From Trichopria drosophilae (lineage: Eukaryota; Arthropoda; Insecta; Hymenoptera; Diapriidae), in assembly GCA_030407085.1 (NCBI GenBank), contig CM059584.1, forward strand, positions 5,394,001 to 5,458,000: a stretch of 64,000 bases of DNA, read 5' to 3'. Below the pieces are notes generated by a model. That model made no database searches and had not been told where the DNA came from. It saw only the letters and a list, made by a program, of their open reading frames with translations. The translations under genes and the position numbers were made by a program. Positions 57,081 through 64,000 of the stretch are shown here, piece after piece. Every line of letters starts with the position of its first letter. Position 1 is the first letter of the stretch.

Positions 57081-57860
57081 GGTTTGGACTAAAACCCTTC
57101 GAACACACAATAGAGCTCGAAACGATTTGTATTATTTATGTACACGTCATTACGCGTAGAATGAAAAAAAAATATTTTAATTATTAACGAGACCAAGGCA
57201 AACGAAAATAAATTCTCACCGGGACTTCTCCGTACTGTATGCCAGAAAGATGTTCGTTAATTAGTTCAAGAAACCAAGACGGATTACGTTACCACAACAT
57301 AGTCTATGTAGGGGTTTACCGACGTACTCGTGTTTCATGAGTTGGCGAAGTAATGCTGTGCTTACTCGAGCTTTTAGACTGTGAACTTTAAGTTTGAAAC
57401 GGACTCAGCACTTACAGTTCTGTCTAAATCATCGTCAAGCAGAAATTAACAGATTTGCGGCTCATGTATTGGTAACGAACTTTTTTATAAAAACTTCTCT
57501 ACATGAGATCATCTTATTTAAGGCCTAAAATGTACCATTTCACGCAGTAACAAACATATAAATAACTACGTTACAATTACACTAACGAATACAACATCCA
57601 CCATTGCGTATACAATTTAACCTGGTTTAATAAGATTGTATTTACCGACAGTTTAGTAATGAAATCAGAATTGATGAGCGATTTTACGCTCGTGGTTACC
57701 TAGAGTATCACAGCAACCGTCCCTATGGAACTGGCACTATGAACCTAATTGTGGCTTAAACTAGATACACAAGAGTAACAGAGTTTATCGCCCTCATCTC
57801 GATTCGCCAGATTCTAGACGTTTCGGTGATTTTGCTTCCCTTTCAGTTAATAACATATAT
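57080..57860. other. Single-copy island without long frames
   Basis: Balanced-composition sequence lacking repeats and any frame above 60 codons, including CACCGGGACTTCTCCGTACT (57218) and GTTTACCGACGTACTCGTGT (57314). Its normal complexity without coding capacity makes it a candidate conserved noncoding element. Confidence 0.35.
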
Positions 57861-58343
57861 GTTCTACTTAGATTCGATAGTGATTTGGTACGAATAAATT
57901 ACAATTCACTGATATATTTCATAAAATAATGAAATTCTCAAATAAATAAATCAATAAATATGTAAATTATATATAACACCTTTTAAATACTAGTTTATTG
58001 TTCCCTCAACAAAACAGGGTAAACTGATAATGCACGAGGTTTTTATTTACGTAACAGAAACGTACTTATAACAAATCACTTACTGTCAATAAGTTTGAGC
58101 ACTAAGAAGTTGAGTCGAGAGTAGTTAAAAGAATATATTTTTTTGTTAGTATAACTTTGTTGATGTTGTTAATTTTACTATTTTTACTTAAGTTTACATG
58201 GGTATTAGTCTAGTAAACGAAAAAGTATTCCGAATGATTGGAAATCAAGAAATGCGATACTATGTATAAAACTCAAAAAGGCATGCACTAATATAATAAA
58301 AAAGCAATTGCCAATGGCTGCACTAACAATAATTCCACTAACA

Positions 58344-58730
58344 AAAATTTCATGAAAAATTCTTAGTTGATTTGACTACTTTTTAACCACGAAGAGTAGT
58401 TCGATACGGTTCAAAAAAATTTTCTAAATTGTAGTTTCGATCGTAAAGAAGTTAAATCAACTAAGAATGTAGTTCTGCTAAATTCAATTAAAAATATATT
58501 CCTCCTGCATATTGAATAGTTTTTAGTGTACTAAGTAGTTAGACTATAAAATGTTTTTAAATGTAGCAGAATTCACTGCCAAAATTACCTTTCCATAACT
58601 ACTTTTTTTTATTTAACTCTTTATGGTTGAAATTATAACCTATAAAATTCCATTGCGAACCTATTGCAATACTTTCAGTAATTAAAAATTAATTAAATCA
58701 ACTAAGAATTTTTTTCAGTGTATCTACAAT
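58344..58730. mobile_element. MITE with TTCTTAGTTGATTTA ends
   Basis: The left end has GAAAAATTCTTAGTTGATTTGA (first 20: GAAAAATTCTTAGTTGATTT), and the right end reads in reverse GAAAAAAATTCTTAGTTGAT with an ACACT before it. An additional inner copy, AAATCAACTAAGAATG, lies near 58455 in reverse orientation. The ACACTGAAAAAAA terminus resembles the element at 30030. No frame. Confidence 0.6.
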
Positions 58731-59934
58731 ATCCATGTAATGAATGAACGCGAATCAAAATAGCATGTTACGAATATGAAATTTACTTAAATTCCAACAT
58801 ATGAACTGTGAATTAATGTTTTAAATTGAAATAAAAAATGATTATCCCTTCAAGTAAAAGATCAGACAGAACAAATTTAGTTGGTCTAATCATTTTACAA
58901 AAGTAAAACGAGACTATAATATTGGTCCATTTACTGTTTCCCGATAGTTAAATGAGCAGTTGAATACATAACCTCAAATCTACCGTTTTTGCAGTTAAAT
59001 TGTCACTTTAAGCATTTGTGAATATTAAAATGTATTAATAAAATTGAATTGACGAAAGTAACCTCTCGTGAAAGTAAAAATAGTTATTATATGGTACATT
59101 TTATAATATTCTACATTACACAATGACAAATTGTGGCCTTATTAATTTTATTATCATTATACGTTACAAATATTTCTTCCTTACTTTCCAGATCGTATTA
59201 CGTTTTTTTTTGTATCTAATTATGACATGACGTCGATTTTCTACTCACAAACCTGTAGAGCTTAAACTGACTTAAGATCAATTTTGTTGACAAAGTCGTT
59301 TTGGATTTGATATAACATTTGGTCATCCTGATCCTTGTTCCTTATTTAAAAGGTTCACGTCTAGAAAAAGATACACGACTAAAAATTAGGGATGAAAAAA
59401 TACACTGTTAAATATACACCGATAAAAAAGCACAAAAGTTAAAAAAAACAAACCGATAAAAAAAAAAAGATGCGTGTTAACAACAGACAACAAAATTTAT
59501 TGTAGATGTGGTTACATGGTAGAGAAAAGTATTTTATTTTTATAAATCTTTGTATAGCTTATCTTCAGGCTGGAAATTGGTCTAATAACATTAATGTGTT
59601 GTTTTGTGAGGTAAGATAAAGTTAGCTTAGGTTAGCCGTACTAACTTATATGCTTCAACTTATCACTGATAAATAGCTCAAGTAATATTATACGTCTTTA
59701 TGATAATTTGTGTGTTTATTAACATGTACAATATTAGAATGTGTAAATAGTGTATACATCAAACGGTTTGTTTAATAACGTTGAGAAATACGTTGCAATT
59801 GAAACAGACAATTTTATCCTGTCAAACTTTTAAATTCAATTTAATTTTCTGGTTAAAATAAAATTTGTTGATCTTCAGAAACCATTTAGATAATACTGAA
59901 TATTATTTAGACTGTTTTCTGACTACAGAAGTAC
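58731..59934. other. AT-rich noncoding, nothing recognised
   Basis: A-rich words with AAAAAG(C/A) and CCGATAAAAAA near 59380-59470 faintly resemble the arms of the MITE at 28008. Otherwise no feature. Confidence 0.4.
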
Positions 59935-60930
59935 CCAGGTAGCAATTTCGGAGGTCTGACGGAGTTAACCACCGACGGGGTACTGACCCAGTAATGAAAC
60001 ACAGTACTGATTTATGGAGCGGAATCAGTACTGACTACACCACCGGTAAAGTACAGAACCAGTACTGACCGTCAATACTGATATACGGAGTTGAGTCAGT
60101 ACCGACACATCAGTGCTGACTCTATACTGGAAGTCCGTAGCAATGTCCAAAACTTAATTAATATATAGGGAAATGTTTATTATTAAAAAATAATTAGACA
60201 GATTAGAGACAAATTAGAGATTCTTTTGTGTAATAATTTCTATTCAACAAATAAAAGTTTATCCGTAAGCATAACCGGGGTTTTTAAGACTTTTTTTAAT
60301 GTTACCCCCATTACTAGTACCCTCCTCACATAGAAAATTAAAAATAATAGTACACACAGCGTTTCTTTTCAGAAATAACGACTATTTTTGTTTCAAACAA
60401 AATTTTTTAGCTTTTTAAGTTTTATATAGGACATGGATCTAAAAATAATTTCAACCTAAGCAAACAAAATATATATATATTTTTTAATCTAACTTTGCAA
60501 AGTTTGGATGTATCTTAATGTATCAGTTCCGAAATTATGTTTTGAAACATAGTGTGTGGCGTAATGGTTAGCGTGCGTCCTTTAGGATCTAAAGGTCGTA
60601 GGTTCAAATCCCGGTGGATGCAAAAGCTTTTTTTTCATTTATATTTGCGAGTTATTTAGAATTATAAGAAAATAGAATGTGAAATGTAAAATACGTAATG
60701 CGAGAAACAACAATAATAAATAATACTAACCCTTTTATAATATTATTTTTTTTTCTCAAGAATTATACCGGCAATCAGTACTGGTCCAGTACTGCTTTTC
60801 TCCGGCAGTCAGTACTGGAGAGCGTTACCAGCCGGGGGTGGGCCATTACTGACTCAGTACTGACGGTCAGTACTGAACTTCGGCAGTCAGTACTTAATCA
60901 GTACTCTGACGGTGGTCAATTGCTACCTGG
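59935..60930. mobile_element. 996-bp TIR element with subterminal CAGTACTGA palindromes
   Basis: The terminal inverted repeat is CCAGGTAGCAATT (59935-59947 and reversed at 60918-60930). Each side continues for about 150-190 bp with many copies or variants of the palindromic word TCAGTACTGA, plus the pairs ACCACCG(A/T) and CCGxCGG near the ends. The interior (about 60130-60760) is A/T-rich and contains a tRNA-like unit at 60550. Arrays of subterminal repeats are known transposase-binding sites in hAT and P-type elements. The superfamily is not assigned, and no target duplication is visible. The 78-codon frame at 60698-60934 runs into the right TIR and is chance. Confidence 0.85.
60550..60635 (+). 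ncRNA. tRNA-like Pol III unit inside the TIR element
   Basis: A box TGGCGTAATGGTTAGCG from 60557, a perfect 5-bp anticodon stem (CCTTT with AAAGG) closing a 7-nt loop AGGATCT (formal anticodon GAT), B box GGTTCAAATCC (60601-60611), a TGGATGCA acceptor-like 3' end, and a T8 run at 60628-60635. The span is 73 nt, the size of a tRNA. The 5' acceptor strand does not pair with the 3' strand, so it is a tRNA-derived relic or SINE head, yet its promoter boxes and terminator look intact. Confidence 0.65.
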
Positions 60931-62087
60931 ATAGTTTCCAAATGCATATATTAAGAGTTTCAAACTGCCAAAAACTTATAGTATAATTTCGGAGCTTTAT
61001 GTTTCTATTAGCAATTTATGATACGAAAAAAAATAATGGACAACGATAAAGTATTAAAAAGACGTATGATATTACTTTAAGCTATTCATATCAGATCAAC
61101 AATTTAGTATTGATTAAATAATATTGCGGTTTACTTTAAAAAATATACGGTTTTAGTAGTATTTTAGTATTCAAAAAAAGTACACCATAACTGAAAATGT
61201 TACGATACATACAAAACTGTCCCCTATTTCAAAGAACTTTTGTTAAACATTTTAATGTGCAAACTAAACGTAATACCAAAGGCTATTAGAGATTTTAATA
61301 GATAGTTTTTAACAAAAATTTTATTGTATATTGATTTATTTTCCAGTATATTCACCTTCATGTACGATAGCTTACACTCGGTTTACTGCAATTGGATTAA
61401 AATCACTAAAGTCTGTTATATTTGCGAAAATTATTTTAGCATTTTGTTTATTTATTTAAGAAAGGACAAATATCCTAAATGTCTAATACGAACAGTAATA
61501 AATTTCAATTTTTGTTATTATAAGAAAGATGAAAGTAAACTTAAAAAGAGAAAGAAATTGCTTCATCAAAAAAGTACAAGCACAAAACAAAAAGAAATGG
61601 CAAAAAACTATTTGATAGTAGGTAAATAATTTGTAATTATTCTAGTGTTTTATATTCTGTGAATATGAAGAAAATGAATGTAATGTATCATTGCCGAAAA
61701 TATTGTACAATAACGGACGCTAACAATATATGCAATATACATATTTATTGATGTTAGCACTTGTTTCCATTTCCAAAAAATATCAATTAACAATTAAACA
61801 AATGGTTGTAATAAATATTGGAAATGTATATTATTACAGTTGTTTGTATCAAATTTATGAAATTATTAATTTTGCAATTTTAACCATATTTTAGCTTTAT
61901 TTATGTTCACTCATCCTTTATCACGGCAATATGAAAACGAATAAATAAAAACCGTTTTCAATAACAAAAATAAAGTATTATAATGTTTTTCATGTTAACT
62001 TACAACATATTATTTGTGAAACAGGTTTCTTAGTAACTCCATAAATAGTTAATTTTTAATTCATTTATAGGACAAGAAGTTGAATTA
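60931..62087. other. AT-rich noncoding, nothing recognised
   Basis: The 101-codon frame at 61324-61629 is rich in I, F, Y and K, typical of A/T-biased chance translation, although its C-terminal lysine-rich tail is long. It is not called as a gene. Confidence 0.45.
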
Positions 62088-62315
62088 CAGTAGTCCTCCC
62101 CTTAAGGTTACTCCCCTTAAGGTTTATTCTTCCCGTAAGGTTTAAAACTTTCTTCCCTTATGTTTTATTTTTCCCCTCACGGCCTTTCCCACCACCAGAC
62201 ATTTTGTTACCGCCTGTGGACCGTTCGCAGGGTTCGCAGGCGCGCGGCGTGCAGTCGAGCACGAAAAAGTCTGGTAGTGGGGGTCAGGGGAAAGTAAACC
62301 TTAAAGGAAGAAGCC
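62088..62315. mobile_element. Pogo-like hairpin element, probably truncated at the right
   Basis: After TA at 62086-62087 the sequence starts CAGTAGTCCTCCCCTTAAGG, a pogo-like terminus, and iterates CCCTTAAGGTT three to four times. A strong hairpin pairs CCCACCACCAGAC (62188-62200) with GTCTGGTAGTGGG (about 62269-62281), and outward TTTTTCCCCTCACG with GTCAGGGGAAAG and AACCTTAAAGGAAG. The loop is GC-rich (CGCAGGCGCGCGGCGTGCAG). No matching CAGTAGTCC terminus is seen on the right. Confidence 0.6.
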
Positions 62316-63860
62316 GCCATCTTGAAAGTTATAATTAAAAATTCTTCTTCAAATTTTTATCACATAGCTTGCATCTTGTATTTGTAATCTCAATCTTGGA
62401 AATGCCTAATAATGTTATGTTTATTTTTTCGTAAATATTTTTAAATTCTAACAAAACGGAACTCCAATAAAACAAACTTTTTTTATCGTAATAAACGCAA
62501 ACTTGAGATGTTTCTTTCTTTTTTTTAAGGAGATCAGTGTATTACATCCAGAAATGCAAATAAAAAAATGTTGGTAAACGTAAAATTGAGTCGAAATCTC
62601 TTTTGAAAATTCCTTCGAATTAAAGATGATATTTTTTTACGTTTTATAATATAACGTGTGATATTTGTGAAATAAATATAATCAGACAAGACAATTTTCT
62701 ATACCAAAGAAATTGTATTTTGACTAACTTGAATCATAGAATAACATAGATGTAAAGTAATTCATCTCTGCTGACTTATTACGTGCAACAAAATAATTCT
62801 TCCTTCTAAATAATAAAATCTATCTACGTCCACTTACAAAACAATGCAAAACAATAGTAACACACAGCATCATAGAGGAATAAAATGTTTACAAATCGAC
62901 TCACGTTATTCCAATCCCGCATTACATTTCGAAACGAATTTTGTAATGTTTTAATTTAACCTTCAGTATTTTAAGATAAATATTTGCATTCAATTAATTC
63001 GGCTGAAATAAAACGAGAATAAGCATCCTTTGTCAGCATTTTTTATTATTTTATTAGAGTTATTGATTAAACGTAGTTATTTAATTAAAATCGCTAAGCT
63101 GCAGATAAAGCTGCACGTTATAACAATATTAATAATAAACGACTTTATTGTCATGAACATACGAAGGAAATGGGCCAGACTCAGCAGATTCTCTGCTGTT
63201 TTTCAACCTAACCACACAAGAACATAGATACAATACAATATTAAACTTACAAAATTAAATACAATACAATACGAATGATAATTCATAAAAAAGAAGTACT
63301 TTCTCACAAAACAAACTAGTTGCGGGTGCTTCAAAGGTATATTTCTTAATGGGTGACTATTTCTGTCTGTTATCACTTATAATGTATTGGCCGTCACTGT
63401 CAAATGTACATAAAAGTTAATTGCTGTCGATATATGAAATATGTGACAGTTGAAAAATTTGCATCGTAAACAATTAATGGGACAGCTTAATTAAAAATTG
63501 TACTTTATATAACAAACTATTTTGACCTTTTTATACACTGAATTTTCTATAAAATTATTTTTCAATTTTTTGAAAATTCGAAAAAATGTAAATACAAAAT
63601 TTCTTAAATAATCATTTAAAAAAATTCAAAAAATTTAGTTATTTAGTTTGTAAAAACTTTTTATGTTCAGCATTTTTTTTAAAGAAGATCATTGTTTTTG
63701 AGTTTTAAGGTACCAATGAAGTATGAAATAAAAGTAAAATATTGTTTCCTTAAAATTCAAATATCTTATCTACCTTTGTTCATAATTTTAATAAAGTTGC
63801 AATATTCTGACAGCTCAAAAATTGATATATGATATCTTGATGATAAATTGAATATGATCA
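62316..63860. other. AT-rich noncoding, nothing recognised
   Basis: No frame above 65 codons and no repeat end identified. Confidence 0.45.
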
Positions 63861-63879
63861 AAAAACAGATTAAATTCTT

Positions 63880-64000
63880 GAACAGCGACCTCGAAAACCT
63901 ATGTATACCAAGTTTCACGAAAAAACTATTTTTGGTGGCCATATTGGATCCGCCATTTTGAATTTTATAAAACTGACATAAGATTCTTTATCAGCGACCC
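63880..64000 (-). repeat. Well-preserved reversed ATGGCGG module, cut by the window edge
   Basis: ACAGCGACCTCGAAAACCTA (63883-63902) is followed by GTTTCACGAAAAA, then GGTGGCCATATTGGATCCGC and CATTTTGAATTTT, and a second TCAGCGACC at the last bases, a period of about 108 bp. It is the best copy of the module family in reverse orientation and likely continues beyond the window. Confidence 0.75.

Noticed and set aside
60550..60622. Functional isoleucine tRNA gene
   Set aside because: The acceptor strands do not pair and the T stem has mismatches, in spite of good promoter boxes.
60698..60934. 78-codon plus frame
   Set aside because: Runs into the right terminal repeat of the 996-bp element.
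61324..61629. 101-codon plus frame
   Set aside because: Amino acid bias (I, F, Y, K) fits A/T-rich chance translation; no upstream signal or domain.
1..64000. CRISPR array, prokaryotic operon or phage region
   Set aside because: No evenly spaced direct repeats with unique spacers, no ribosome-binding sites and no long contiguous frames; composition and repeats are those of an animal genome.

Overview
This window looks like AT-rich, gene-poor, repeat-laden nuclear DNA from an animal, most likely an insect and possibly hymenopteran. I see no operons, Shine-Dalgarno sites or long open frames. Interstitial TTAGG units (four near 26630, two near 1757) match the canonical insect telomere repeat. 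CpG dinucleotides are not depleted, small inverted-repeat DNA transposons abound, and there are tRNA-derived SINE-like units. The hymenopteran guess is an inference from the dispersed family with a core like AAAATGGCGGATCCAATATG and is not proven here.

No complete conventional protein-coding gene can be supported. The only recognisable protein homology is a 5'-truncated, decayed C-terminal reverse transcriptase fragment of a non-LTR retrotransposon (about 47270-47710). Weaker coding candidates are a 60-codon frame on the minus strand (6740-6922), a 112-codon minus frame (46399-46737), a decayed frame with two internal stops (12612-13079), and a 30-codon frame just downstream of a good TATA box (38864-38956). 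The longest open frames (209, 179, 170 and 165 codons) match no family I know and lie in CpG-rich islands or over a tRNA-like repeat. I do not call them genes.

The bulk of the interpretable content is mobile DNA. There are several long inverted-repeat elements (2104-2970, 26105-26632, 30030-30708, 42285-43650, 59935-60930), two near-identical elements of about 860 bp in opposite orientation (19638-20508 and 21402-22254) with a diverged relative at 33210-33897, and pogo/Tigger-type MITEs with TA flanks (36898-37447, 17294-17459, and a likely half at 62088-62315). Compact palindromic MITEs lie at 40195-40323, 50229-50594, 36371-36670, 28008-28237 and 47790-47965. One dispersed family is built of modules of about 110-120 bp carrying the GCCAT/ATGGCGG core, often laid out as forward units, a centre, then reversed units (7663-7893, 23824-24340, 17662-18022, 48848-49204, 63880-64000 and fragments). 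tRNA-like heads with Pol III A/B boxes lie at 10624, 28734, 31304, 38085 (minus) and 60550; those at 28734 and 38085 have SINE bodies.

Between the repeats are islands of more GC- and CpG-rich, non-repetitive sequence (about 11.4-12.1, 20.5-21.3, 24.8-25.6, 27.3-27.7, 31.9-33.0, 38.4-39.2, 46.4-46.9, 51.4-53.8 and 57.1-57.9 kb). Together they suggest a large intron or an intergenic desert holding regulatory elements, into which transposons have inserted. That reading is an inference and needs a cross-species alignment.
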